Shown piece after piece: positions 43,269 through 55,400 of a DNA stretch of 64,000 nt; position 1 is the first letter of the stretch, and every line of letters begins with the position of its first letter. The notes beneath the pieces were generated by a model. The model saw only the letters and a program-made list of their open reading frames with translations, ran no database searches and had not been told where the DNA came from. The stretch comes from Streptomyces sp. WAC08241 (GTDB taxonomy: Bacteria > Actinomycetota > Actinomycetes > Streptomycetales > Streptomycetaceae). The stretch is taken from the NCBI GenBank assembly GCA_007858575.1, contig CP042279.1, forward strand, positions 1,674,001 through 1,738,000. The letters run 5' to 3'. The position numbers and the translations under genes are program-made.

Positions 43269-43770
43269 GAGGGCGCGGCCCCCGCCGCGTACGTACTGAG
43301 GCCCCCGCCGTCGCAGTACACCCAGCGCTCGTGCTCCGCGTCGTACAGCCACACCGACTCGCCGTCGACGACCATGCCCACCCGCAGGCCGCGGGTCCGC
43401 AGCCGGAAGGCCTCGCCGTCGAGGCGGCCCGCGCCCAGCTCCTCGGCGGCCCGCCGGTAGCGGCCGAGGGCGTCCTCGGCACGGGCGATCAGCGGGCGGG
43501 GGTCGGCGGTCCTGGTGAGGGCCGGCCCGCCGCCGGCGGGTCTTCGGGGACGCTGACGAGCAGCCGCGCGTCGACCCACGCCGTCCAGCCGTTGGAGCAC
43601 TGGATCCGTCCCCAGTCCCCGCTCCGCTCCTCCAGTCTCACCGGCAGGAAGGCGTCCAGGGGCGCCGTGGGCAGTCCCGGATCGGGCGCCTCCCAGGCGG
43701 GCAGGCCGTCGCGCGGTACGACGTGCGTGGGCCGGAAGTCCGGCACGTACTCGGACACGGGGACGCTCAC
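43265..43770 (-). CDS. SH3-like domain protein
   Basis: About 168 residues. The N-terminal SH3-like part (PTHVVPRDGLPAWEAPDP, LPVRLEERSGDWGRIQCSNG, WTAWVDARLLV) is followed by a helical segment and a second small beta domain (VGMVVDGESVWLYDAEHERW). GTG 43770 lies four bases after the ABC transporter stop, with its GGAGG inside the upstream gene's end. One break lies near 43545. It probably binds a peptide, perhaps the Pro-rich protein encoded next. Specific partner unknown. Confidence 0.7.
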
Positions 43771-43774
43771 GGGC

Positions 43775-46328
43775 CTACCTCCGCATGACGACCGGCTCGT
43801 GGCGGCGCAGCAGCCGGGCCACGACCAGGCCGAGGACCAGACAGAGCACCACCATCATGCCCATGTCGAACAGCCAGGCCTCCGCCGTGTGCCGCATCAG
43901 CGGATCGGTGGTCTTGTCGCTCGGCGCCACCTTCCCGATGTCGATCGTCGCGCCCATCGCCGCGAACGCCCACCGCGAGGGGACGAGCCAGGCCAACTGC
44001 TCCAGGACGGGCGTGCCCCGCACGGTCAGGAGGGCCCCGCAGAAGACCACCTGCACGATGGCGAGGAGGACGAGCAGCGGCATCGTCACCTCCTCCTTGC
44101 GGACCAGGGCGGAGACGAACAGGCCGAGCATCATCGCCGTGAAGGAGAGCAGCGCGACGGCGAGGGTGATCTCCACCAGCGGGGGCATCAGGACCCCCTT
44201 GCCGCCGGGCACGTTCAGCGGCACCCCGATCAGGGCCACCAGGGTCAGGACGACCGCCTGCACGATCGTGATCAGGCCGAGGACCACCACCTTGGAGGCG
44301 AGGTACGCCGAGCGGGACAGGCCGACGGCTCTCTCGCGCCGGTAGATCGTGCGTTCCTTGACGAGTTCGCGCACGGCGTTGGCCGCGCCCGTGAGGACCC
44401 CGCCCACGCAGAGGATGAGCAGGACGTTCAGCGACGACTCGGGGTTGAGGCTGCCCTCCGACAGGGCGCGGGCCATCGCCCCCATCACGAACGGCAGCGC
44501 CACCATGATGACGATGAAGGTGCGGTCGGCGGAGAGCGCCGCCGCGTAGCGGCGCACCAGGGTCCGCACCTGGGAGCCCCAGCTCTGCGCCTTCGGCGGC
44601 GGGGCCGGCACCTCGTCCGCGGGGCGCTCCCGCCCAGGGCAGGTCCGGGCCCGCCGTGGCGTCGGTGATGTACCGGCGCTGGAAGCGCGACGCGCGGTAG
44701 CCGCCGGCCCAGTCGCGGTCCCGTTCCTCTCGAACGCCTCGAACGCCTCCGGCCACTCCGTGAAGCCGAAGAACCCGAGGGCCTCGGAGGGCGGGCTGTA
44801 GTAGGCGACCCGGCCGCCGGGCGCGAGCACGAGCAGCCGGTCGCAGACGTCCAGGCTGAGCACGCTGTGCGTCACCACGACGACCGTGCGCCCGTCGTCG
44901 GCGAGCCCGCGCAGCATGTGCATCACGGACCGGTCCATGCCGGGGTCGAGGCCGGAGGTGGGCTCGTCGAGGAAGAGGAGGGACGGCTTGGTGAGCAGCT
45001 CCAGGGCCACGCTCACGGCTTGCGCTGGCCGCCGGAGAGGCTGTGGATCGGCTGGTCCGCGCGCTCCACGAGGCCGAGCTCCCGGATCACCTCGTCCACC
45101 CGGGCTTGCCGTTCCGCCCGCTCGGTGTCCTCGGGGAACCGCAGCTCGGCGGCGTATCCGAGGCCCGGCGGACGGTGAGCTGGAGGTGCAGGATGTCGTC
45201 CTGCGGGACGAGCCCGATGCGCTGGCGCAGCTCGGCGTAGTCCCGGTACAGGTCGCGGCCGTCGTAGAGCACCGTGCCCCGGTCGGCGGGGCGCTGGCCG
45301 GTGAGGGCGTTCAGGAGCGTGGACTTCCCGGCGCCGGACGGTCCGACGACCGCGAGCAGGCACTTCTCGCCCACCGGGAACGACACCTCGTCGAGGAGGG
45401 TCTTGTGTCCGTGGTCGACGGTGACGGCGAGCGACCGCACGTCGAGGGAGACCTCGCCGGTGTCGGTGAACTCGACGAGCTGCCCGCCGATCAGGCAGAA
45501 CGCGCACCGGCCGATGCCGACGATGTCCTCCGGCGTCACCCGGGCGTCGGTGACGGGCCGGCCGTTGAGGAAGGTGCCGTTGTGGCTGTCCAGGTCGTGG
45601 ATCCAGTAGGTGCCGTCGGGGTGGGCGCGCAGTTCGGCGTGGCGCCGGGAGACGACGAGGTCGGGGATGACCACGTCGTTGTCGGGGGCACGGCCGATGC
45701 GGATGCTGTGGGCGGGCAGCGGCCGGACGGACGTCGGCTGCCGGAAGGTGCCGGTGGCGGCGGGTGCGAGACGGAGGGCGGCCGGGGAGGACCGACCTCC
45801 TGCCCCGGCGCGGGCCCGGGGAAGGGCTCCTGTTCCGGTACGGGGCCGGGCGAGGCTTCCGGCTCGGGACCGGACTCCGGCGCGGGCGCCCCTCGGGCGC
45901 GGGCCTCGGCTCCCGTACGGGCTCGGGGACGGGCTCCGGCTCCCGTACGTGCTCGGGCTCGGGTTCCCGTACGGGTGGGGGCGGCGGCTGTGCCGGGCGG
46001 GCGCGGGTACCGGGCGAGAGGACGGCGCGCGGGCCGTCCTCCGGGTGTCCGAACCGCACGACGGTCCCGGCGCCGACCTCCCGCGAACGGGCCACCTTCC
46101 GGCCGTCCGTGAAAGTGCCGTTCGTACTGTCCTCGTCGGTCAGGGTCCACCGGCCGGCGGAGGCGCTGAGCACCGCGTGGTGCCAGGACGCCCGGGCGTC
46201 CGAGAGGACGATGTCGCTGGCGGGGTCCCGTCCGATGCGGTAGACGCGGCTCGGATCCATGAGCGTCGCGTCCCCGTCGATCTCGAGGACCAGGTCGGCG
46301 CCGCAGGCGCGGCTGGCCGCCGTCCCAT
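43775..46328 (-). CDS. Double-FHA ABC exporter (ATPase fused to ABC2-type permease)
   Basis: About 850 residues. FHA1 (YRIGRDPASDIVLSD, STNGTF), a Pro/Glu/Arg-rich linker (about 140-260; VREPEPEHVREPEPVPEPVR), FHA2 (IPDLVVSRRHAELRAHPDG, SHNGTFLNG), ATPase with Walker A VVGPSGAGKSTLL, signature HSLSGGQRK and Walker B LLFLDEPTSGLD, then six membrane helices (from FIVIMVALPFVMGAMARAL). The architecture matches M. tuberculosis Rv1747, which exports lipoglycans and is controlled by PknF. ATG 46328 needs one frame repair near 46300; ATG 46260 is the alternative. Breaks lie near 45720, 45160, 45015, 44730 and 44630. Confidence 0.85.
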
Positions 46329-46431
46329 GTAGGGAATTTTATCCGCCGGAGCTGATCCCCGCCCGGCCGGGAGGCGCCGGTAGGGTGGGCGTCCGCCGCG
46401 GGAAGCGGCCCCGACGAACCGGAGGAACCCC

Positions 46432-47088
46432 GTGCCGAAAGGCGTCACCAAGCGGCGGCCCCGCACCCGCGCGGCGCTCCTGAGGGCCGCCCTGGAGACC
46501 TTCGCCGAGCACGGCTTCCACGCGACGACGATCGAGCAGATCTGCGAGCGCGCCGGCTACACGCGGGGCGCGTACTACTCGAACTTCGCGAGCAAGGAGG
46601 AGCTCTTCCTCGCCCTCTTCGACGAGCACAGCGACCGGACGGTGCGGCGGCTCGCCGCGTCGATCGACGCGCTGACGGCCGAGGAGTACACCCTGGCCCG
46701 GCTCGCGGAGCTGGCCTCCCGGGTGGAGCCGGACGAGCGGGACTGGTATCTGGTGACCACCGAGTTCACCCTGCACGCCATCCGGGACCCGCAGGCCGCC
46801 TGGGTGCTCGCGCGCCACGACGAGCGGCTGCGGGCGGAGATCGCCCGCGGCCTCGCGCTCGTCCTGCGCCGGGCCGGACGCGAACTGACCGTGGACGCCG
46901 ACCGGTTCGCGCGCCTGCTCATCGCCCTGCGCGAGGGCGGCCTGGCGCAGAGCTACGTGGAGCCGGACGCGCTGCCGCCGGGCAGTCTGGAGCGCCAGTT
47001 CCTCCCCGCGTTCCTGGAGGCCTCGACGCGTGAACTGCCCGCGTCCGGGGGTCAGTCGAAGAGGTCCGGGTCGGACGCGGTGACCTGA
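46432..47088 (+). CDS. TetR-family transcriptional regulator
   Basis: Intact, 218 residues, GTG 46432 behind GGAGGAACCCC. Helix-turn-helix: TIEQICERAGYTRGAYYSNF after LRAALETFAEHGFHAT. The ligand domain is helical (RDWYLVTTEFTLHAI onward). It overlaps the 3' end of the convergent aldolase gene by 37 bases. It might bind the GATACA/TGTATC palindrome 830 bases downstream, at the aldolase promoter. Confidence 0.87.
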   Translation: MPKGVTKRRPRTRAALLRAALETFAEHGFHATTIEQICERAGYTRGAYYSNFASKEELFLALFDEHSDRTVRRLAASIDALTAEEYTLARLAELASRVEPDERDWYLVTTEFTLHAIRDPQAAWVLARHDERLRAEIARGLALVLRRAGRELTVDADRFARLLIALREGGLAQSYVEPDALPPGSLERQFLPAFLEASTRELPASGGQSKRSGSDAVT

Positions 47089-47855
47089 TCCCACAGCGGG
47101 CGCGCCTGGAACCAGCCGGCCAGGTGCCCGCCGATCTGCCCGCGCGTGAGCAGGGCGGTCTCCCGGTCGATGGACTGGGGGCGCCCGCGGCCATCGCGAG
47201 GAGCTGGGCCTGGCAGGAGCGCTCCATGGTGACGAACCACCAGACGGCCTCGGCGACGGAGTGCCCGACCGTGAGGAGTCCGTGGTTCTTGAGGATCACC
47301 GCCTTGTACGCGCCGAGGGCCTTGGCGACCCGCTCGCCCTCCTCGGTCTCGTTCACCACGCCCCGGTAGTCGTCGTAGATCCCGTGGTCCTCGAAGAACG
47401 CGCAGGCGTCCTGGGTGATCGGGTCGAGCGGGACGCCCAGGCTGGAGAAGGCCTTGCCGTACAGGGAGTGCGAGTGCGCGGCGGCGATCGCGTCGGGCCG
47501 GGCGGCGTGGACCCGCGAGTGGATGACGAAGGCGGCCCGGTTCACGGGGCGGCGCTCTTCGAGGACGACCCCTCGTGGTCGACCAGGATCAGGTCGGAGG
47601 CCTTGATCTGGGTGAAGCTCATCCCGAACGGGTTGACCCAGAAGGCGTTCGGGTCGCCGGGGTCGCGGACGGTGATGTGCCCGGCGACCCCTCGGAGAAG
47701 CCGAACCGTCCGAAGATCCGGAATCCGGCGGCCAGTTGCTCCTTGCGGTACCGCCGCTCCTCCTCGACGCTCTCGAAGGCGGGCGGCAGCGGTAGGACGA
47801 CCCCGTCGGGCAGCGGCCCGACGGCGGCGGCGAGCGCGGGCGGCACGGTGCTCAT
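47052..47855 (-). CDS. Class II aldolase/adducin family protein
   Basis: About 267 residues. Metal-binding and active-site blocks are AGHITVRDPGDPNAFWVNPF, RPDAIAAAHSHSLYGKAFSS (His-x-His) and ILKNHGLLTVGHSVAEAVW. ATG 47855 follows GGAGGAGCC. Breaks lie near 47692, 47565 and 47180. Such proteins cleave phospho- or hydroxy-acid sugars, or act as decarboxylases; the substrate here is not evident. It is divergent from a ThuA-like gene. Confidence 0.8.
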
Positions 47856-47918
47856 GGCGGCTCCTCCGGGGAGACGGGGCTGGGGCGGACGGAAACGGCC
47901 CGGAACGGCGCGCCAAAA

Positions 47919-47934
47919 GATACAGAGATGTATC
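47919..47934. promoter_or_regulatory. GATACA-GAGA-TGTATC operator
   Basis: A perfect 6-4-6 inverted repeat, 64 bases upstream of the aldolase ATG and 139 bases before the ThuA gene. Its AT-rich half-sites stand out in this GC background and have the size of TetR-family sites. Another half-site-like CGATAC follows at once. Confidence 0.65.
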
Positions 47935-48072
47935 CGATACGACAATGGATCGGAACGCGTCTTGCGGGCCGAGCCTCCCGGTGACTACGGTCGAGCCGCA
48001 GGGGAAAGCGCTTTCCCAGCCCTCCCGACCCAGCCCTCCCGCTCCACCCCTCCCGCCCCTGGAGCCCGCCGC

Positions 48073-48722
48073 GTGCCCACCGCAGACGTCCTGATCTACA
48101 CCCGCACCGCCGGGTACCGCCACGAGTCCATCCCCGACGGCGCCGCCGCGCTCACGGAGCTGGCGGGGAGCTGGGACGGACGGCCGAGACCACCGAGGAC
48201 CCGGACGCCTTCACGCCCGAACGGCTCGCCCGGTGCGCCGTCGTCGTCCTGCTCTCCACGACCGGGAACGTCCTGACGCCCGAGGGGCGCACCGCCTTCG
48301 AGGCCTACCTGCGGGCGGCGGCGCCCTCCTCGCCGTGCACGCGGCCGCCAACGCCGAGCCAGACTGGCCCTTCTACGGAGACCTGCTCGGCACCCGCTTC
48401 GACGGCCACCCCGAGGTCCAGCCCGGCACCGTCCTCGTGGCCGCCGGGGACCACCCGGCGACCGCCCCGCTCCCGGCCCGCTGGGACCGGACGGACGAGT
48501 GGTACAACTTCACCTCCGCCCCCCGGGGGTCCGGGTCCTGGCCCGGGCCGACGAGACCACGTACCGCGGCGGCACCCACGGCGACGACCACCCGCTCGTC
48601 TGGTGCCGCGCGGTGGACCGGGGCGCGTCCTCTTCACCGCCCTCGGGCACGCCCCGGAGACGTACCGCGACCCGCTCTTCCGGGCCCACCTCGCCGGCGC
48701 CCTGACCTGGCTGACCGCCTGA
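48073..48722 (+). CDS. ThuA-like domain protein
   Basis: About 218 residues. Blocks are [72 protein letters not shown] and [20 protein letters not shown], which form the glutamine-amidotransferase-like ThuA fold found in sugar-catabolism loci. GTG 48073. Breaks lie near 48180, 48318, 48525 and 48622. Family members relate to trehalose/sugar oxidation, but enzymatic function is not settled. Confidence 0.8.
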
Positions 48723-48844
48723 ACGGCCGGACCGCCCGCCCGCCGCCCGCCCGGGTCACCCCGCCGTCCCGCCCCTGTTGCGCCGCGCCGCTCTTCACGG
48801 GAGGTTGGTGTCGGACGGGGCCGACGCAGGAGGAGACAGAGGCC

Positions 48845-50240
48845 ATGGGCATCGCCACCGTGAACCCCGCCACCGGCGAGACGCTGCGCACCTACGAGGC
48901 CCACGGGCCCGAGGAGGTCGAGCGCCGCGTCGCCGCCGCGCACGAGACGTTCCGCCAGTACCGCACCACCTCCTTCGCCGAACGCGCCCGCCTCCTGCGC
49001 GCCGCCGCGAGCCTCCTCGACGAGGACACCGAGGACATCGCGCGCACGATGACGGTCGAGATGGGCAAGCCGATCGCCGCCGCCCGCGCGGAGGCCGCCA
49101 AGTGCGCCAAGGCCATGCGCTGGTACGCGCGCCACGCCGAGGAGCTCCTCGCCGACGAGCACCCGGCGGAGAGCGACGTCCAGGACTCCGGCGCGGACAC
49201 GGCCCGCGTCCACTACCGGCCCCTCGGCCCCGTCCTCGCCGTCATGCCGTGGAACTTCCCGCTCTGGCAGGTGGTCCGCTTTGCCGCGCCCGCCCTCATG
49301 GCCGGCAACACGGGCCTCCTCAAGCACGCCTCCAACGTCCCGCAGACCGCGCTCTACCTGGGCGACCTCTTCCGCCGCGCCGGATTCCCCGAGGGCTGCT
49401 TCCAGACCCTCCTCATCGGCTCCCGCGAGGTCGAGGGCGTCCTGCGCGACCCCCGCGTGGTGGCCGCCACCCTCACCGGCAGCGAACCGGCCGGCCGGTC
49501 TGTCGCCTCCGTCGCGGGCGACGAGATCAAGAAGACCGTCCTGGAGCTCGGCGGCAGCGACCCGTACATCGTGATGCCCTCCGCCGACGTCGTCGCGGCC
49601 GTGAAGACCGCCGTCACCGCCCGCGTCCAGAACAACGGCCAGTCCTGCATCGCCGCCAAGCGGTTCATCGTCCACCGGAACGTGTACGACGACTTCTCCG
49701 AGCGGTTCACCGCCGCCATGAACGCCCTCACCGTCGGCGACCCCTCGACGAGTCCACCGACGTCGGCCCCTCGCCACCGAGCAGGGCCGCTCCGACCTGG
49801 AGGAGCTCGTCGACGACGCCGTGGAGCGGGGCGCCACCGCCCTCTGCGGCGGACACCGGCCCGAGGCCGAGGAACTGCGGAACGGCTGGTACTACCGGCC
49901 CACCGTCCTCACCGGCATCACCCCCGAGATGCGGATCCACCGCGAGGAGGCCTTCGGCCCCGTCGCCACCGTCTACCCGGTCGCCGACATCGAGGAGGCC
50001 GTGGCCGTCGCCAACGACTCGCCGTTCGGCCTCAGCTCCAACGTCTGGACCCGCTCCCAGGAGGAGGTCGCCTTCTTCGTCCGCGACCTGGAGGCCGGCG
50101 GCGTCTTCGTCAACGGCATGACCGCCTCCCACCCCGCGCTCCCCTTCGGCGGGGTCAAGCGCTCCGGATACGGCCGCGAACTCGCCGGCCACGGCATCCG
50201 CGAGTTCTGCAACGCGACCACGGTCTGGCAGCGCGCCTGA
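48845..50240 (+). CDS. gabD: NADP-dependent succinate-semialdehyde dehydrogenase-like
   Basis: About 465 residues. ALDH blocks: VLAVMPWNFPLWQVVRFAAP, catalytic Glu in KTVLELGGSDPYIV, Cys in NNGQSCIAAKRFIV, and the end GIREFCNATTVWQRA. The short N-terminus (MGIATVNPATGETLRTYE) fits the NADP-SSADH subfamily. ATG 48845 follows GGAGGAGACAGAGG. One break near 49745 restores GDPLDESTDVGPLATEQG. It oxidises succinate semialdehyde from GABA or related substrates; no GABA transaminase is nearby. Confidence 0.85.
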
Positions 50241-50267
50241 CCCTCCCGGGCCCTCCTCCCGGCGGGC

Positions 50268-52349
50268 TCACCCGCCGCCGGGAGCGGCGTCGGCCGGCAC
50301 CTGCGCCGGGCCGATCTCGCACCACACCGCCTTGCCCTCGCCGCGCGGCTCGACCCCCACCGGGAGGCCAGCGCGTCCAGCAGGAGCAGCCCGCGCCCCG
50401 ACGTGGCCGCCTCGCCCGGGGTGCGGCGCCGGGGCCAGGCGCTCGACCGGTCCTGCACCGACAGGCGCACCCGCCGCACCGGCTCGGGCAGCACCTCCAG
50501 GGTCAGCACCGCGCCCCCCTCCGTGTGCAGCAGCACGTTGACGAGCAGCTCGCCCGTCAACAGCTCGGCGTCGTCGGCCAGTTCCCGCATGCCCCAGTCG
50601 CGCAGCGCCTGCCCCACCGCCGCCCGCGCGTCCGACAGGCCCTGCGGATCGGCCTGGTGGATGTACTGGTGGATGCGCGGCGCCTTGGGCGTGCCCGGGT
50701 CCAGGCTGCGCCGCAGCACCAGCAGGGCCACGTCGTCGCCCGAACCCCACCGCTCCCACAGGCGGTCGGAGAGGTGGTCGGCGAGCGCCTCGGCCTGCGG
50801 CGGACCACTGGCGATCGCCCCGGCGAGCGCGGCCAGACCGGACGAGATGTCCGAGTCGGGCTGCTCGACGAGCCCGTCCGTGCAGAGCACGAGCGTCTCC
50901 CCGGGCACCAGGTCGAGCCGCGTCTCCGGGAACTCCTCGTCCCCGAACACGGTCGCCAGGCCCAGCGGGAGCCCGCCCCGCAGCTTGGGCTGCCCCACCC
51001 GGCCGTCGTTGTGCCGGATCAGCGGGTCGAGGTGCCCGGCCCGCACCGCGCGCAGGGTGCCGCTCGCCAGGTCCACCTGCGCGTACGTGCAGGTCGCGAA
51101 GCGGTTCGTGTCCAGCTCGGCGAGGAAGCGGGAGGCCCGGGCCAGCACCGTCGAAGGGGCGTGCCCTCACCCGCGTACGCCCGCAGCGCGATCCGCAACT
51201 GGCCCATGATGGCGGCCGCGTGCGTGTCGTGGCCCTGGACGTCGCCCACCACGATCCCGACCCGGCTGCGCGGCAGCGGGATCACGTCGTACCAGTCGCC
51301 GCCGACCTGCCGCCCGCTCCACGCCGCGTGGTAGCGGACGGCGATCTCCCCGCCGGTGATCTCCGGGATCCGGCGCGGCAGCATCGCCGCCTGGAGCCCG
51401 GTCGCGAGCTCCCGCTCCTCGTCGAAGAGCATCGCCCGCTGGAGCGACTGGGCGACGATCGCCGCGAGCCCCAGGGCCAGGTTCCGCTCGTCGGGGTTGA
51501 ACGAGGTGCGGCCCCGGTAGAACAGGGCCATCCCGCCCAGCGAGCGCGCCTGCGCCACCAGAGGCAGGTAGCAGGCGGCCCGGAAGTCGAGCCGGGGCAG
51601 ATAGGGGCGAGTTCGGGGAAGTCCCGCCCCAGCGACGGGAAGGACGACGCGAACCGGGGCCGGCCGCTCAGCACCGCCTCGGCCAGCGGCAGCCGCCGGT
51701 CGAGCCGCCGGTTGCGCAGGCCGTCGAGCACGTCGAGGGACTCGCCGCTCAGCGCGATGATGTTCAGCGAGCCGTTCTCCACCAGCCCCAGCGCGAGGCC
51801 GTCCGCGCCGAGCCGCGCGAGCCCGCCCGGACCGGTCAGGGCCGCCGTCACGTCGTCCACGGTCACCGCGCGCGACAGCGCGTTCGTCGTCCGCTCGACG
51901 ATGTTCGTCTGGACCTCGCGCCGCTTCTCCAGGTCCCGGACGAAGGCGAAGTGCATCACCTCGGCGGTCGTGTCCCGCACGACGCCGACGATCCGCCGGG
52001 CCCGCCCGTCCGGCGAGCGCAGGATCCGCGCCTGCACGTGCGTCCAGTGGGGTGGTCCGTCGTCCTGCGGGATGGGGAAGTGCGCGGTGTACGAGGCCGC
52101 GCCGCTCTTGACGGCCTCGCGCACGACGCCCCGGAGCTTGACCCGCTCCTCGGGGGCCAGGCGCGCGACGAGCGACTCGGGGCGCCCGTCGAAGGCGTCC
52201 GGGGCCACACCGAAGACCAGCAGCCCGGACTCGTCGGCATCGATGCTGCCCGTGTCGAGATCCCAGTCGAAGCTGCCGGTCCGGTTCATGGCGAGCCACT
52301 CGGCGGGCCCGATCTCGCCACTGCGCGTACGCGGGTCGTCATCGGTCAT
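50268..52349 (-). CDS. PAS-GAF-SpoIIE phosphatase with C-terminal RsbW-like ATPase
   Basis: About 694 residues. PAS (NRTGSFDWDLDTGSIDADES to RRIVGVVRDTTAEV), GAF (TTNALSRAVTVDDVTAALTG onward), PP2C (QVGGDWYDVIPLPRSRVGIV, LVLCTDGLVEQPDSDIS, GSGDDVALLVL) and a C-terminal GHKL domain (DDAELLTGELLVNVLLHTEG as N-box). ATG 52349 is preferred. Breaks lie near 51608, 51160 and 50365. One polypeptide can both dephosphorylate a STAS protein and act as anti-sigma kinase, a combination known in Streptomyces. It is separate from the stressosome island. Confidence 0.85.
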
Positions 52350-52499
52350 CCCCCCATTGTCGAACCCGCACCCCGGCGACGCCATGGCGGTGACACGGCG
52401 TGGCGCGAGTTCGCCGGGAAGGACGGGGACGGACCGGGGACGGGCGGACCCCGCGGGGGACGGACGCGGCCCGAGGGGCCGGCGGGGCAGAATGGGCCG

Positions 52500-55400
52500 G
52501 TGCAGCCGTCCTACCGCGTCCTCGGTCCGTGCCGGGCCCTCCGTACCGACGACGGGACGGAGGCCGTCCTGAGCGGCGGCAGGCTCCGGGCCCTGCTCGC
52601 CGCCCTCGCGGCGGCCGGCGGACGGGCGGTGGACCCGGGCGCGCTGATCGAGCAGGTCTGGGCCGATACCGACGCCGACCCGGCCGACGGCCGGGACCGC
52701 ACGGCCGCGCTCCAGGCCTCGTCGGCCGGCTGCGCCGGGCCCTGGGCCGGGAGGCCGTCGCCTCGGAGCCCGGCGGCTACCGCCTCGCCGCCGCCCGCGA
52801 CGACGTCGACCTGTACCGCTTCGAGCGGCTCGCCGCCGACGGGGCCGCCGCCCTGGCCGCCGGGGACGCCGGGCGGGCCGCCGCCCTGCTCGACGAGGCC
52901 CTCGGGCTCTGGCGCGGCCCCGCCCTCGCCGACCTCCCGGGCCGGGACGCGGATCCCCTGGTCGTACGGGTCGAACAGCGGCACGCGCGGGCGCGCCGCG
53001 ACCGGTTCGCCGCCGACCTGGCCCTGGGACGGGCCGACGAGGTCCTCGCGCCGCTCGCCGCCCTCGCCGCCGGACAGCCCCTCGACGAACCCCTCCAGGC
53101 CCTGCGGATCCGCGCCCTGCGAGCGGCCGGACGGCCCGCCGAGGCCCTGGCGGCGTACGAGGAGGTGCGCACGGCCCTCGCGGACCGGCTCGGCACGGAC
53201 CCCGGGCCCGAACTGCGCGCCCTGCACGCCGAACTCCTGACGGACGACAGGCCCGCCGCCGACGGGCACCGGACGGCCACCCGGCCCGTCACCACCGGGC
53301 ACCGGACGGTCGCCCTGCCCGCCCGCCTGAACTCCTTCGTCGGCCGCGACGCCGAACTCGGGGACCTCGCCGCCTCCTGGGACGACCGACGGCTCGTCAC
53401 CCTCACCGGGCCCGGCGGCGTCGGCAAGACACGGCTCGCCCTGGAGGCCGCCGAGACGTACGACGGACCCGTCCACCTCGCCGAACTCGCCTCCGTACGC
53501 GACGGATCGACGGTCGGCGCCGCCGTCCTCAGCGCGCTCGGGGCCCGCGAGACACAGCTCTGGCAGCGCCCGACCGTTCCGGACACCGCACCGAAGGACC
53601 GTTTCGCCGACCTCGTCGAGCACTGCGCCGGGCGCCGGATGCTCCTGCTCCTGGACAACTGCGAACACGTGGTCGGCACGGCGGCCGAACTCGCGCAGGA
53701 GCTCCTGACGCGCTGCCCCGGAGTGACCGTGCTCGCGACGAGTCGGGAGCCGTTGGGGGTGCCGGGGAGGTGGTGCGGCCGTTGGGTCCGTTGCCGGTGG
53801 GGATGGCGTTGCGGTTGCTGGGGGAGCGGGGGCGGCGGCGCGGCCGGGGTTCGTGGTGGGGGAGGACCGGGAGGCGGCGGAGGAGGTGTGTCGTCGGCTG
53901 GACGGGTTGCCGTTGGCGATCGAGTTGGCGGCGGCGCGGTTGCGGATGTTGTCGGTGCGGCAGATCGCGGAGCGTCTTGACGACCGTTTCCGGTTGTTGA
54001 CGGCGGGGGCGCGGACGGTGTTGCCGCGTCAGCAGACGTTGCGGGCGGTGGTGGACTGGTCGTGGGATCTGCTGGAGGGTGCGGAGCGGGTGGTGCTGCG
54101 GCGGCTTGCGGTGTTCACGGGCGGGTGTGATCTGGCGGCGGCCGAGGCGGTGTGCGGGGGTGCGGAGGCCGGGGACGTGCTGGATGTCCTCGGGGCGTTG
54201 GTGGACAAGTCGCTGGTGGTGGCGTCGCCGGGTGGGGCGGGGATGCGTTACCGGCTGCTTGAGACGGTGGCGGAGTACGCGCGGGAGCGGTTGGTGGAGG
54301 CGGGGAGCGGGCGGGGGTGGAGCGGCGGCATCTGACGTACTACCGGGAGCTGGCCCGGTGTACGGATCCGGAGCTGCGCGGGCCGGGGCAGGTCGCCGCC
54401 ATCGCCCGCTTCGAAACCGAGCACGACAACCTGCGGGGCGCCCTGCGGACCGCCGTGGCGCTCGGCGACGAGCAGGAGGTGCTCTGCCTCGTCCACTGCC
54501 CTCGGCTGGTTCTGGCAGTTGCGCAACCACCAGGTCGACGCCCGCACCTGGGCCGTCGAGGCCGGGCGCCTCGGACCCGACCCGTTCCGGGAGCCCGTCC
54601 GGTGTGCGGAGCCGCTCGACGGGCGGTGCGCGGACGTGCCGCCGCCGTGGACCGGCGAACGCCTGTGGGAGGCCCGGCGCGGCGGCCGGCTGTACGCGCT
54701 CGCCACCGAGGGCGGCGCGGGCGCCACCGCCCTCGAACGCCCCGAGACCCGCGCCCGCCTCTCCGCCCTCGTCGCCGCGTACCGCCCCGGCCTGCCGCAG
54801 ACCTGCCGGCAGCCGGGCACCATGGTACTTCGCCCGGCTGATGACCGGGGAACTCACCACCCTCGACGAGACCCTCACGGAGATCGTCGACGCCTGCCGC
54901 GACCGGGCCCCCGGCTGGGACCTGGGCTTCGCCCTCCTCATGCGCGCCAAGCTCGCCGGGCGCGGCGCCGACGCCGACGGGGCGCTCGCCTCTTCGAGGC
55001 CGCCGGGGACTCCTGGGGACCGCGGAGTCCCTCGCCGCCCGGGGCGAGGCCTACGAGCTGGAGGGCAGGCTCGCCGAGGCCGCCGCCGACTTCGAACGGG
55101 CCACGGCCGCCGCCGCCCGCGTCGGCGCGCGCTCCCAGGTGCCGGTCTTCACCGCGCGCCTGGCCGCCGTGCGGCTCCGGCTCCGGCCGGAGGGCGACCC
55201 GGAGGCCGAACGGCTCCTGACCGAGGCCGCCGACGCGGCGGGGGAGTGGGGCGCCGAAGCCGCCGGGGCCGCCCGGATGCTGCTCGTCCAGCACTACGCC
55301 CACACCGGACGCACCGGCCCCGCCCGCACCCAGCTCACCCTTCTGGAGGGCGAGTTCGGAGAGGTCACCCCGGCGCTCTTCTGGGGCCTGGCCGGCGGGA

